DNA of 64,000 bases from Ottowia sp. (GTDB taxonomy: Bacteria; Pseudomonadota; Gammaproteobacteria; Burkholderiales; Burkholderiaceae_C), in NCBI RefSeq assembly GCF_016703145.1, contig NZ_JADJCO010000002.1:310001-374000 (forward strand), written 5' to 3'. Both the position numbers and the translations under genes were made by a program. Shown here piece by piece: positions 1 to 8,177 of the stretch (positions are counted from its first letter, which is position 1; every line of letters starts with the position of its first letter). The notes below the pieces were generated by a model. It saw nothing but the letters and a program-made list of their open reading frames with translations. It was not told the origin of the DNA and made no database searches.

Positions 1-1160
1 GTCTGCATGTCCGTCAGCCCGGTGGCGAGCAGTTGCACGCCCTTCAGGCGCAGCTCGCCTGCTGTGAATTCGATAGCTGCCGGCGCAGGCTGGTCGCCGG
101 CCGACTGCGCAAACGCACTCAACATCGGCTCCAGGTCGCGGCCCGACGCGGCGCCGGTGCTCCGGCGCAGCGCGGCCACCTCGCGCGCCATCTGCACGGG
201 CGCGTCCACCACCACCTTGACCTGGGGGAAGGTCTGGGTCAGTGCGGCCTGGACCTGGGCGCGCCGCGCCGCCAGCTCGTCCTGCGTGCGCCAGGCCCAC
301 AGGTTGAGCCCCACCAGATGGGCCAGCAGCAGCAGCGCCACGCCCCAGCGCGCGGGGCGCCAGCGCGGGGCGTGCAGGAACTCGCGCCAGGCCGCTCCGG
401 CGCGCCGGCCGGCCCAGGCGGTGCCGGTGCGCGCCAGCTCGAACTGCGCCAGGTTCCACGGCGATCGGCTGGCCGCCAGCAGGCGCGCCGCCGGCGGCAC
501 CAAGGTGACGGGCCGGTCCAGCGTCTGCTCGGCCAGGGCGGCGACGGCGGGCTCGGCCAGCAGCTCGGCCTCGGGCGCCTCGCCGTCGTGGGCGGTGGCG
601 GCGCGCAGCAGCGCCAGCGTGCCGGGGCCCAGGGGCAGGGCCTGGGCGCCGCCGGGCACGGCGGTGCCGCTCATCAGCACCTGGGCGCGTTCGGGCTCGC
701 CGGTGACCAGCAGGCGCAGCGTGCCGGCGTGCGGGCTCAGCTCGGGCACGATGCGTCCGGCCGGGCGCCGCGCGGCGTCCAGCGCCCGCAGGTGCGCGGC
801 CAGCCAGTCGCGCCGGCAGACGGCGACCCAGGCCGGGCCGCCGCCGCGGGCGTCGGGGTCGAGGGCGAAGTGGAGCTGCTCGGGCTCGTCGAGCAGCCGG
901 TCCTCCAGCAGCCCCGCGAGCGTGGCGCGCAGGCGCGGCGAGCGCGGGCCGACGCCGCGCGGCAGATCGACGCGGTGCCAGGACAGTTGCGCCGCTGGCA
1001 CCACGGCGACCACCTCCACGCCGCGGCCGGCCGGCGGCAGCAGCGCCGCCGCCGCGCCGCCGTGCGCGGCCAGGGTCTGGCCGTCGTGGGAGGTGGCGAA
1101 GGCGTAGCTGCCCGACGGGCCAGGGGGGCCGGGCGGCAGGGCGAGGACGAGCAGGCTCAT
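1..1160 (-). CDS. gspL: Type II secretion protein GspL, partial (C-terminus beyond window)
   Basis: The leftward frame is open from the ATG at 1160 to the window edge, giving about 386 codons without a stop. The protein starts MSLLVLALPPG, and the last residues in the window read EFTAGELRLKGVQLLATG, which fits the C-terminal periplasmic part of GspL. GspL is the inner-membrane protein that couples the cytoplasmic ATPase GspE to the pseudopilus assembly platform. It lies downstream of gspK in the gspG-H-I-J-K-L order, separated by 113 bp that contain a GC-rich repeat. Identity rests mainly on gene order and the C-terminal sequence, because GspL proteins are poorly conserved. Confidence 0.8.
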   Translation of the reverse strand, partial: MSLLVLALPPGPPGPSGSYAFATSHDGQTLAAHGGAAAALLPPAGRGVEVVAVVPAAQLSWHRVDLPRGVGPRSPRLRATLAGLLEDRLLDEPEQLHFALDPDARGGGPAWVAVCRRDWLAAHLRALDAARRPAGRIVPELSPHAGTLRLLVTGEPERAQVLMSGTAVPGGAQALPLGPGTLALLRAATAHDGEAPEAELLAEPAVAALAEQTLDRPVTLVPPAARLLAASRSPWNLAQFELARTGTAWAGRRAGAAWREFLHAPRWRPARWGVALLLLAHLVGLNLWAWRTQDELAARRAQVQAALTQTFPQVKVVVDAPVQMAREVAALRRSTGAASGRDLEPMLSAFAQSAGDQPAPAAIEFTAGELRLKGVQLLATGLTDMQ

Positions 1161-1183
1161 AGGGAAGTCGCGAATTGTAGGGA

Positions 1184-1240
1184 AAGACCCCCCACGCTCC
1201 CCCGCTGTGCGTGGTCCGCTGCCCCCCGGGGGCGCTCGCC
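1184..1240. repeat. GC-rich intergenic repeat (copy 1, degenerate)
   Basis: The gspK-gspL gap holds a motif that runs CCCCACGCTCC, then CCGCTGCCCCCCGGGGG. It matches the reverse complement of the segment at 5135-5192 with a few changes. Both copies sit in short intergenic gaps, so this looks like a dispersed extragenic repeat, not a site specific to one operon. Confidence 0.55.
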
Positions 1241-1273
1241 GCCTTCGGGCGGCCGGGCGGCGTCTCGGGACGC

Positions 1274-2245
1274 TCAGCGCGCCCCCGCGGCCGGCAGGCT
1301 CAGCGCGGCGCGCTCGCGCCACAGCGTGACCACGCCGCGCACCCGTCCCAGGCGCTGCACCACCGACACTTCTTCCAGCGCCACGTCGTCCAGGCGCAGG
1401 CGGCCGCGGATCTCGAAGAAGCTGGAGGCCACGGCGGTCCAGTTCGGGTTGGCGCCCGTGATGCCCAGCGCGCTCATCGCCTCTTGCACGGACTTGAAAT
1501 GGCCCTGCTCGCGCTGCGTGACCAGGCGCTGCGCTTGCGCCAGGTCCAGCCCCGGCACGGCGGCCTGGATGACCTGGGCGCTGGCGGTGTTCAGGTTGAC
1601 GGGCGTCGGCTGGTGGTTCTGCAGCGGCAGCAGGGTGGCGTAGGGGCGCAGCGCCGCCAGCGTGGCCGGGGACACGCCCAGCCACGCCAGTTGCTCGAAG
1701 CGGCGCGGCATCAGCGGGGCGTCGCCGCCGGTGGCGGTGCCGGCCAGGGCAGCCTGCGCGCGCACCAGGCTGCGCTGCAGCACGGCGAGTTCGCTGGCGG
1801 GCAGGCCCAGCAGGTCGAACAGGCGGCCGAAGCGGGCCAGGGCATCGACGGGGTCGGCCGGGTCGCCCGCCACCAGGTTCATCAGGTTCAGGCGCGACTG
1901 CAGGTCGGTGATCTGGCCGGAGAGAAAGGCGTCGCGCTCGGTGTCGGCGCTGGATTCGCCCGCCGCCAGGAAGGTGGACAAGCGCGCCTCGGCCAGCGGC
2001 ACGGCCCAGGGCTCGGCCAGGTGGTCGGTGGTGGATTCACGCTGGTCGCCGGCCAGGATCAGCCGCCCCCAGTCGAGCGCGCCGGTCAGAATCCAGGCCG
2101 ACTGCACGCGCGCGCGCTCGGCCGCCTCGACCTCGACGCCGCGCCACTGGCGCCACAGCGCGGCGGCGGCGATGGTGGCGACCAGGGTGACGGTGATCAT
2201 GGCGGCCAGCAGAGCCGCCCCGGATTGGTGGCGTGGGGGCTTCAT
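1274..2245 (-). CDS. gspK: Type II secretion minor pseudopilin GspK
   Basis: 323 residues. The N-terminus has a short basic leader followed by the hydrophobic helix GAALLAAMITVTLVATIAA, a type IV prepilin-like segment. The larger periplasmic part contains the GspK-type helix-hairpin region near LNLNTASAQVIQAAVPGLD. GspK caps the pseudopilus tip together with GspI and GspJ. The start codon at 2245 overlaps the gspJ stop in an ATGA arrangement, which implies translational coupling. The length fits the family. Confidence 0.93.
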   Translation of the reverse strand: MKPPRHQSGAALLAAMITVTLVATIAAAALWRQWRGVEVEAAERARVQSAWILTGALDWGRLILAGDQRESTTDHLAEPWAVPLAEARLSTFLAAGESSADTERDAFLSGQITDLQSRLNLMNLVAGDPADPVDALARFGRLFDLLGLPASELAVLQRSLVRAQAALAGTATGGDAPLMPRRFEQLAWLGVSPATLAALRPYATLLPLQNHQPTPVNLNTASAQVIQAAVPGLDLAQAQRLVTQREQGHFKSVQEAMSALGITGANPNWTAVASSFFEIRGRLRLDDVALEEVSVVQRLGRVRGVVTLWRERAALSLPAAGAR

Positions 2246-2907
2246 TGCCCGCCCCCGAAATCAGGCCGTATCCAGTCGATCGCCAGCGGCCCGCTCAGCC
2301 CATGGCCCGGCGCCAGGGTGATCAGCAGGCGCACGCCGTCGGGCAGGGCCTGGGTGTTGGCGGCGCCTTCGGACGGGCTGGACAGCGGGTTGGTCCAGGC
2401 GTTGGCGCGGAAGTAGTGCAACTGCCAGTCCAGCACGGCGGCGATGGCCACCGCCTGCGCGCCGGGCGCGGGGGCCTGGGCCCAGCCCGCCGCCGCTTCC
2501 CAAGCGGCCAGCCAGGCCGCCTGCGACAGCACCGGCGCCGACTGCCAGCGCAGCCACTGGCCGCCGCCGGCGCGCGTCCAGGCCACCACGCGCAGGCCGG
2601 CGGCCGGGTCGTCAGCGGCCGTGCGGGTGATGCGCAGCACGCGGCCGTCCCAGGCCAGGCTGCGCTGCGCCGTGGGCGGCGCGCCCTGGGCGGCGGGCCA
2701 GACCATCATGGCGTCCAGGTCGGCGCGCCACTGCGCCAGTCCGGCCTGCAGCGCCAGCACGTCGTCGGTGTAGCGCTGCGTGGCCTGCTGCGCCCGCGCC
2801 ATGCCGTCGATGCCACGCCAGGTCAGCACCGCCATCACCGACAGGATGGCCAAGGCGACCAGCACCTCGATGAGGGTAAAGCCGGGCTGGCGTGGAGGGC
2901 GCGGCAT
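2242..2907 (-). CDS. gspJ: Type II secretion minor pseudopilin GspJ
   Basis: 221 residues from the ATG at 2907, which gives MPRPPRQPGFTLIEVLVAL. This is a short prepilin leader ending in Gly before the FTLIE motif cleaved and N-methylated by the prepilin peptidase GspO. Longer in-frame starts upstream would run into the intergenic repeat and were rejected. GspJ forms the pseudopilus tip complex with GspI and GspK. The gene overlaps gspK by four bases. A 206-bp gap upstream is occupied by a palindromic repeat, so expression may depend on read-through from gspI. Confidence 0.93.
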   Translation of the reverse strand: MPRPPRQPGFTLIEVLVALAILSVMAVLTWRGIDGMARAQQATQRYTDDVLALQAGLAQWRADLDAMMVWPAAQGAPPTAQRSLAWDGRVLRITRTAADDPAAGLRVVAWTRAGGGQWLRWQSAPVLSQAAWLAAWEAAAGWAQAPAPGAQAVAIAAVLDWQLHYFRANAWTNPLSSPSEGAANTQALPDGVRLLITLAPGHGLSGPLAIDWIRPDFGGGQ

Positions 2908-2965
2908 GTCAGTTTTCCATGGCGCTGCGCGCCACCCGCAGTCGATGAAACGGTGCAGGTATTTC

Positions 2966-3081
2966 TCCCTCTCCCCTCGTGGGAGAGGGCTGGGGAGAGG
3001 GGGCAACGCTTGCTTTCAGCGCAGCGCCTATCGCCAGCGCCCCCTCTCCCCAACCCCTCCCCCGCGAGGGGGGAGGGGCTA
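2966..3081. repeat. Paired CCCTCTCCC-type palindromic intergenic repeat
   Basis: Two self-complementary units (CCCTCTCCC...GGGAGAGGG and CCCCTCCC...GGGAGGGG) face each other. TGGGGAGAGGGGGC near 2990-3003 is the exact reverse complement of GCCCCCTCTCCCCA near 3040-3053. The element sits inside the gsp operon between gspI and gspJ and could fold into a large hairpin in the mRNA. Similar CCCTCTCCC elements are common between proteobacterial genes. Confidence 0.75.
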
Positions 3082-3113
3082 CCAGCGTGTGGCGCGTGGC
3101 CGGTGGTTTCATC

Positions 3114-3473
3114 TCAGTTCCGGCCGACGATGGTGGAGACGCGCACGATGAATACGCTGTTCTCGCTGACCGACGCCTCGACGCGCCGGAAGTTGGGGTT
3201 GGGCGTGGGCCGCACGCTCTGCGTCACCTGCAGCGCTCGCCCGGCCTGCACGCAGTCGCCGGTGGTGTCGCCCACGCCGGGCAACTGGCGCGCCAGGCGC
3301 AGCGAGATCAACTGGTTCTCGGCGCACACCTGGGCCAGCAGCAGCGTGCCCTGGCGCTGGGCGTTGTCGGTCAGGGCGGCGGTGGCCTTCAGGCCGGCGA
3401 CCAGGGCGATGGCGGTGATGGCCAGGGCCACCATCACCTCGATCAGGGTGAAGCCGCCGGCGCGCGGGCTCAT
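3114..3473 (-). CDS. gspI: Type II secretion minor pseudopilin GspI
   Basis: 119 residues starting MSPRAGGFTLIEVMVALAI, a short leader with Gly before FTLIE and then the hydrophobic N-terminal helix. The size and the FTLIEVMVALAI signature are typical of GspI, which nucleates the pseudopilus tip with GspJ and GspK. The start overlaps the gspH stop (ATGA), indicating coupled translation. The downstream gap to gspJ carries a palindromic repeat. Confidence 0.93.
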   Translation of the reverse strand: MSPRAGGFTLIEVMVALAITAIALVAGLKATAALTDNAQRQGTLLLAQVCAENQLISLRLARQLPGVGDTTGDCVQAGRALQVTQSVRPTPNPNFRRVEASVSENSVFIVRVSTIVGRN

Positions 3474-3898
3474 GGCATCTGCGCCATGCTGAAGGGGCGC
3501 AGCCCATCCGTGGCGACCTGCATCAGCGGCCGGCTGCTGCCGGTCCGGTGCAGCACCACGGCCTGCGGGCCGATCACCGGGTCGGGACCGAGCAGCAGCG
3601 GCGCGTTGCCCAGCGCGGCGGTGCGTGCATCGAGCCAGTGGGTGGGCAGCGGTCTGGCATTGGCCGGCAGGCCGTCGAAGGCGAAGCCGCCCGCCGTGGC
3701 GCGCCAGCGCACCGGCACGCCGGCGGCGCGCGATTGCGCGCGGGCCGACTCCAGCAGCGCCGCCAGCCGCTCGGCGTCGCGCGCCAGCGCGCTGCCTTCG
3801 CTGTCGCGCAGCGCCAAGCTGGCCAGCCCGGTCCCGAGGGCGATGAGGGCCACGACCACCATCAGCTCGATCAGGGTGAAGCCGCGTCCGGTTTTCAA
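3470..3898 (-). CDS. gspH: Type II secretion minor pseudopilin GspH
   Basis: The prepilin signature GRGFTLIELMVVVALIALG identifies a minor pseudopilin, and position between gspG and gspI makes it GspH. No ATG lies close upstream of the motif. I chose the TTG at 3898, giving MKTGRGFTLIE, a leader of normal length and about 142 residues in all. A TTG at 3946 would add 16 residues encoded partly by a dispersed intergenic repeat, which is less likely. The start is uncertain; the function is secure. Confidence 0.88.
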   Translation of the reverse strand: MKTGRGFTLIELMVVVALIALGTGLASLALRDSEGSALARDAERLAALLESARAQSRAAGVPVRWRATAGGFAFDGLPANARPLPTHWLDARTAALGNAPLLLGPDPVIGPQAVVLHRTGSSRPLMQVATDGLRPFSMAQMP

Positions 3899-3920
3899 AG
3901 GAAATGGGGCTCCAGCCCGC

Positions 3921-3958
3921 GTCAGATTTACGCTGACAGCTATCAAATCAATAGTCGG
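3921..3958. repeat. Dispersed GACAGCTATCAAATC-type intergenic repeat (copy A)
   Basis: A segment between gspG and gspH resembles in reverse complement the segments at 5029-5080 and 20512-20570. All three share an AGCTAT core flanked by a GCGC-type half. It is probably a lineage-specific extragenic repeat. Confidence 0.45.
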
Positions 3959-3985
3959 ACGCCAGTGCCGCGGTGCGCGGACGGC

Positions 3986-4429
3986 TTATTGCCAACTGCC
4001 GATGTCGGCGTTCTTGCCCTCGCCGCCGCTGGCGCCGTCGGCGCCGAAGCTCATCACGTCCACTTCGCCCTGGATGCCGGGGTTGAGGTACTGGTAGGGC
4101 CGGCCCCAGGGGTCATTGGGCAGCTTTTCGAGGTAAGGCTTCCAGTTGGTCGGTGCCGGCGCGGTGGCGGGGCGCTGCACCAGCGCGAGCAGGCCCTGCT
4201 CGGCGGTGGGGAAGCGCTGGTTGTCGAGCTTGTAGAGCTTGAGCGCCTGCATCAGGTTGTGCACGTCGGTGCGGGCGGCGGTGGCGCGCGCGTCGTCGGT
4301 GCGGTCCAGCACGTTGGGCACGATCAGCGCCGCCAGCACGCCGATGATGACCAGCACCACCATCAGCTCGATCAGGGTGAAGCCGGCGGCGCGGCGCAGG
4401 CGGCCGGCGAGGGAGAGCGAAGCGGACAT
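3986..4429 (-). CDS. gspG: Type II secretion major pseudopilin GspG
   Basis: 147 residues from the ATG at 4429. Residues 1-16 form the leader, followed by FTLIELMVVLVIIGVLAALIVPNV, the classic major-pseudopilin helix. The C-terminal half has the GspG hallmarks PTAEQGLLALVQRP, DPWGRPYQYLNPG and a DVMSFGADG-type calcium-binding loop. GspG polymerises into the pseudopilus that pushes folded exoproteins through the GspD secretin. The start codon lies 22 bp from the divergent gspC start, so the two promoters must overlap. Confidence 0.96.
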   Translation of the reverse strand: MSASLSLAGRLRRAAGFTLIELMVVLVIIGVLAALIVPNVLDRTDDARATAARTDVHNLMQALKLYKLDNQRFPTAEQGLLALVQRPATAPAPTNWKPYLEKLPNDPWGRPYQYLNPGIQGEVDVMSFGADGASGGEGKNADIGSWQ

Positions 4430-4451
4430 GGGTTCAATGATAATCGTCCGC

Positions 4452-5012
4452 ATGATGCAACCGCGCCTGTCTCCCCGCCTGAACGTGGGCCTGGCCACGC
4501 TGCTGGTTTGGGCGCTGGCGGCCGGCAGCGTGGCCTTCTGGGCGCTGCGCCTGGGCGGCGGCGGGCCGTTGGTGGGCGCGCCGGTGGCCGGCGGTCCGGC
4601 GCCGGGCGGGGTGGCGGTGGACACGCGCGACGTGGCGCGCGCCCTGGGCGTGGCGGGGCCGGCGCCGGCGGCGCCCGCCGCCGAGGTGAGTGGCCGCCTG
4701 GCGCTGCGCGGCGTGGTGACGCACGGCGGCGGCGGCGCGGCGCTGATCGCGGTGGACGGCAAGCCGGCCAGGCCGGTGCGCGTGGGCGCGGCGGTGGAGG
4801 GCGTCGAGGGCGGCTGGACGCTGCGCGCGGTGACGCCGCGCACGGCGGTGGTCGCCGCCGGCGGGCGCGAGGCGCGGCTGGAGATGCCGCCGCTGTCCGC
4901 CCGCTCCAGCGCGCGCGACGCGGTGGCGCCGGTGCGGGCGCCGGGCGCGCCGCCTGCGGCGGTGCTGCCGATGACCGCCATGCCGGCGCCGACGACCTAT
5001 CCATCGCGTTGA
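4452..5012 (+). CDS. gspC: Type II secretion protein GspC-like (inner-membrane linker)
   Basis: About 186 residues. An N-terminal basic stretch and a single membrane helix (VGLATLLVWALAAGSVAFWAL) are followed by a Pro/Ala/Gly-rich linker and a small beta-rich domain (LALRGVVTHGGGGAALIAVDG). That organisation matches GspC, which links the inner-membrane platform to the GspD secretin through its HR domain. It is divergent from gspG, an arrangement known in Burkholderiales. In-frame ATGs exist at 4428, 4452 and 4455; the first would overlap gspG coding sequence. No PDZ domain is present, so this is the short form. Confidence 0.8.
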   Translation: MMQPRLSPRLNVGLATLLVWALAAGSVAFWALRLGGGGPLVGAPVAGGPAPGGVAVDTRDVARALGVAGPAPAAPAAEVSGRLALRGVVTHGGGGAALIAVDGKPARPVRVGAAVEGVEGGWTLRAVTPRTAVVAAGGREARLEMPPLSARSSARDAVAPVRAPGAPPAAVLPMTAMPAPTTYPSR

Positions 5013-5028
5013 CCGACCGGATTCAAGC

Positions 5029-5080
5029 CAAAAGTGCCCTAAGCCGGCGCTGGATATGCGCCTGCAGCTATGAATTGATG
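5029..5080. repeat. Dispersed AGCTAT-core intergenic repeat (copy B)
   Basis: Its GCCGGCGCTGGATATGCGCC half and CAGCTATGAATTGATGAG half align in reverse complement with the segment at 20512-20570, and more weakly with 3921-3958. It lies just after gspC. Confidence 0.5.
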
Positions 5081-5134
5081 AGCGGCTGGCGTGCCGAGCG
5101 GAGGCTTCCTCATCGCCGGGCCGCCCCAAGATGA

Positions 5135-5192
5135 GAACGCCCCCTCGGGGGGCAGCGCAGCATGCGAAGCAGCGGAGCGTGGGGTTTTTTCA
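5135..5192. repeat. GC-rich intergenic repeat (copy 2)
   Basis: It contains GCCCCCTCGGGGGGCAGCGC followed by GAAGCAGCGGAGCGTGGGG and a T run, and is the reverse-complement counterpart of 1184-1240. It ends at the ilvA stop codon and may act as a transcription barrier between the convergent gspC and ilvA genes. Confidence 0.6.
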
Positions 5193-6767
5193 ACCCTGCA
5201 GGAACAGCCGGTACGCCGGGTTGGCCGTCTCCTCCACCCACGGGTAGCCCAACTCATGCAGAAAGCGCTGAAACGCCGCGTCGTCGGCGGCCGGCACCTG
5301 CAGGCCCACCAGGATCTGGCCGTAGTCGGCGCCCTGGTGGCGGTAGTGGAAGAGCGAGATGTTCCAGCTCGGCTGCATCAGGTTGAGGAACTTCATCAGC
5401 GCGCCGGGCCGCTCGGGGAAGACGAAGCGCAGCAGCCGCTCGTCGTGCGCCAGCGGCGAGCGGCCGCCGATCATGTAGCGCACGTGCTCCTTGGCCAGGT
5501 CGTCGTGCGTGAGGTCGAGCGCGGCGAAGCCCGCGCGCTCGAACGCGGCGGCGATGCGCGGCGACTCGCCCCGGGCGGCCGTGGTCAGGCCGACGAAGAC
5601 GTGGGCCCGGCCGGTCTGGGCGGCGTCGCTGATGCGGTAGTTGAACTCGGTCACGTTGCGCGGGCCGCCGGGCAACTGGCCGATGGTTTCGCAGAAGCGC
5701 CGGAAGCTGCCGCGCTCCTCGGGCACGGTGACGGCGAACAGGGCTTCGCGCTCCTCGCCCACCTCGGCGCGCTCGGCGACGAAGCGCAGGCGGTCGAAGT
5801 TCATGTTGGCGCCGCACAGGATGGCGGCGTAGGTCTCGCCCCGGGTCTTGTGCGTGGCCACGTACTGCTTGAGCGCCGCCACGGCCATGGCGCCCGAGGG
5901 CTCGACGATGCTGCGCGTGTCAACAAACACGTCCTTGATGGCGGCGCACACGGCGTCGGTGTCCACGGTGATGAACTCGTCCACCAGCTCGCTGGCGATG
6001 CGGAAGGTCTCCTCGCCCACCAGCTTGACGGCGGTGCCGTCGGCGAACAGGCCCACGTCCGCCAGCGTGACGCGCCGACCGGCGGCCACCGAGCGGGCCA
6101 TGGCGTCGGAGTCGTCCATCTGCACGCCGATCACCTTGATCTCGGGCCGCACCGCCTTGATGTACGCCGCCACGCCGCTGATCAGCCCGCCGCCGCCGAT
6201 GGCCACGAACACCGCGTGCAGCGGCCCCTGGTGCTGGCGCAGGATCTCCATCGCGATGGTGCCCTGGCCGGCGATGACCAGCGGGTCGTCGAAGGGGTGG
6301 ATGAAGGTCAGGCCCTGCGCGGCCTGCAGCCCGACGGCGTGCTCGTAGGCGTCGGAATAGCTGTCGCCGGACAGCACCACCTCGCCGCCCAGCGCCCGGA
6401 CGGCGTCGACCTTGACCTGCGGCGTGGTCACCGGCATCACGATGACCGCGCGCGTGCCCAGCTTGTGCGCGCCCAGCGCCACGCCCTGCGCGTGGTTGCC
6501 GGCGCTGGCGCAGATCACGCCGCTGGCCAGTTGTTCGGGCGTCAGGTGCGCCATCTTGTTGTAGGCGCCGCGCAGTTTGAAGCTGAACACGGGCTGCTGG
6601 TCCTCGCGCTTGAGCAGCACCTTGTTGTGCAGCCGGCGGCCGAGCGCGCGCGCCGGGGTCAGGTCGGACTCGATGGCCACGTCGTACACGCGCGCGGTCA
6701 GCACCTGCTTGAGGTAGTCGGTGGAGGTCAGCGGCGCGCGGCGGCCGTCGGCGGGAGCGGGGGTCAT
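5190..6767 (-). CDS. ilvA: Threonine ammonia-lyase, biosynthetic (threonine deaminase)
   Basis: 525 residues. It converts L-threonine to 2-oxobutanoate and ammonia, the first committed step of isoleucine synthesis. The N-terminal PLP domain carries FSFKLRGAYN with the Schiff-base Lys64, ASAGNHAQGVALGA, and the glycine-rich phosphate loop AIGGGGLISGVAAY. After about residue 335, two ACT-like regulatory repeats follow (EREALFAVTVPEERGSF and ERLLRFVFPERPGALMKFL), as expected for the isoleucine/valine-regulated form. The length matches the long biosynthetic enzyme, not the short catabolic one. Confidence 0.96.
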   Translation of the reverse strand: MTPAPADGRRAPLTSTDYLKQVLTARVYDVAIESDLTPARALGRRLHNKVLLKREDQQPVFSFKLRGAYNKMAHLTPEQLASGVICASAGNHAQGVALGAHKLGTRAVIVMPVTTPQVKVDAVRALGGEVVLSGDSYSDAYEHAVGLQAAQGLTFIHPFDDPLVIAGQGTIAMEILRQHQGPLHAVFVAIGGGGLISGVAAYIKAVRPEIKVIGVQMDDSDAMARSVAAGRRVTLADVGLFADGTAVKLVGEETFRIASELVDEFITVDTDAVCAAIKDVFVDTRSIVEPSGAMAVAALKQYVATHKTRGETYAAILCGANMNFDRLRFVAERAEVGEEREALFAVTVPEERGSFRRFCETIGQLPGGPRNVTEFNYRISDAAQTGRAHVFVGLTTAARGESPRIAAAFERAGFAALDLTHDDLAKEHVRYMIGGRSPLAHDERLLRFVFPERPGALMKFLNLMQPSWNISLFHYRHQGADYGQILVGLQVPAADDAAFQRFLHELGYPWVEETANPAYRLFLQG

Positions 6768-6838
6768 GGTGTGGGCAGGGGCGGTGGAGCCCCGGCATCA
6801 TAAAGAGACGCCGCCGCGCCCCGGCGCGCAACGGCCGC

Positions 6839-7972
6839 TCAGTGTCGTGCGGACGTCCACACGCCGCCCGCCTGTCGATTACGCCGGTACTCGGTCGGCG
6901 CGCGCCCCGTCCAGCGTTTGAAGGCGTGCCGAAAGCTCACGGCATCGCTGAATCCCAGCGCCAGCGCGATGTCCTCGGTGCTGAGCGTCGTGGTGCAGAG
7001 GTAGTCGATGGCCAGGGTTTTGCGCACGCTGGTCAGCAGCTCGCCGTAGGACGTGTCCTCGGCTTCGAGCTTGCGCCTGAGCGTGCGCGAGGTCATGCAC
7101 AGGCTCTCCGCGATTTCCTCGATCTCGGGAAAATGCCCCGGCGTGCGCGTGAGTTCCTGATAGACCCGGCGGGTGATGCCCGCCTGCCACGAACACTCTT
7201 CGAGCAGCCGCGCGCATTGCGCGGACATCTGGGCGGCGGTGATCGGGTTGGCCAACTGGGGTGCCCGGTCGAGCCATGCAGACGGGTAGCTGAGCACGTT
7301 CTCCGGCTGGCCGAACGTGATCGGGCACTCCAGCGCCTCGGACAGCGCCGCCGCATGCGGCGGCTCCGGCTCCGTGAACTGGGCGCGCGCCGGCACGCAC
7401 CAGGCACCCATCGTGTCCTTGGTGATCGTCACGTGCGCGGCGAACTGCAAGTCGATGAGAAAGCGGTACAGCCGCGCGTCCACGTCCGGCAGCGCCACGT
7501 CCAGACGGCTGGGGAACACCCAGGAGGACATGCCCTCGCCCTCGACCCACTGGATCTGAAGCAGGCCATTGGCCAATTGGTGGTACTTGACGGCCGTCTC
7601 GGCGCAATGCGAGATGGACTGGGAACACAGCACCGCGTAGCCGTACATGCCATAGCACGAGGCATGCAGCCTGCGGCCCACCCGCACGCCGAGGTCGGTC
7701 GCGCTGAGGTGGCGTACCGCGTTGCGGGCCGCGGTCAGGAACTGCAGCGAGGAAGTCAGGGCAAAGGGGTCCGCGATCGCGGCCGCGTCCAGGCCCGTGC
7801 CTGCCAGTACCACGTCCGCCGGCACACCGGCCTCCGCGAGGACCCCGACCAGCACGGCCAGCTTCGAGGGCGAGAAGCGCTGTTGCCTGAGCGACATCCG
7901 CGAGACCACGTGCACCAGCGGCTCAACCGCCTGGCTCCCGGGGAAAACCCTGACCCGCGCACTGCCCCGCAT
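6839..7972 (-). CDS. AraC-family transcriptional regulator with arabinose-binding-like N-domain
   Basis: 377 residues from the ATG at 7972, chosen because AAGGA lies about 8 bases upstream; a GTG at 8029 would add 19 residues. The N-terminal two thirds resemble the effector domain of OruR/ArgR-type AraC regulators (FALTSSLQFLTAARNAVRHL). The C-terminal hundred residues hold two helix-turn-helix units, EIEEIAESLCMTSRTLRRKL and STEDIALALGFSDAVSFRHA, ending in the FKRWTGRAPTEYR signature. It is divergent from the acyl-CoA cluster beginning at 8178 and is probably its regulator, sensing an acyl or hydrophobic effector. That role is inference from position. Confidence 0.88.
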   Translation of the reverse strand: MRGSARVRVFPGSQAVEPLVHVVSRMSLRQQRFSPSKLAVLVGVLAEAGVPADVVLAGTGLDAAAIADPFALTSSLQFLTAARNAVRHLSATDLGVRVGRRLHASCYGMYGYAVLCSQSISHCAETAVKYHQLANGLLQIQWVEGEGMSSWVFPSRLDVALPDVDARLYRFLIDLQFAAHVTITKDTMGAWCVPARAQFTEPEPPHAAALSEALECPITFGQPENVLSYPSAWLDRAPQLANPITAAQMSAQCARLLEECSWQAGITRRVYQELTRTPGHFPEIEEIAESLCMTSRTLRRKLEAEDTSYGELLTSVRKTLAIDYLCTTTLSTEDIALALGFSDAVSFRHAFKRWTGRAPTEYRRNRQAGGVWTSARH

Positions 7973-8177
7973 GCCATGTTCCTTGTCCGAAAATAGCCCA
8001 TGCTGCGCGATCCCGCTCAGGTACGCCACGGGACTCTCCCTGACATCTGTCCGTCCCGATCATCAATTTGGCCTGTGCGATCATTTCCAGTACGCTGCCC
8101 GACCGCCACAGTGCGGCCTTTCCACGCTGCGCTCATTCGAGCGAGATCGACCCTCCCCCATGTGAAAGTGAAGCACG

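Noticed and set aside
33..2416. Long rightward open frames over the gspL-gspK region
   Set aside because: They are shadows of the leftward gsp genes, with no domain and low-complexity Gln/Arg/Ala/Gly composition.
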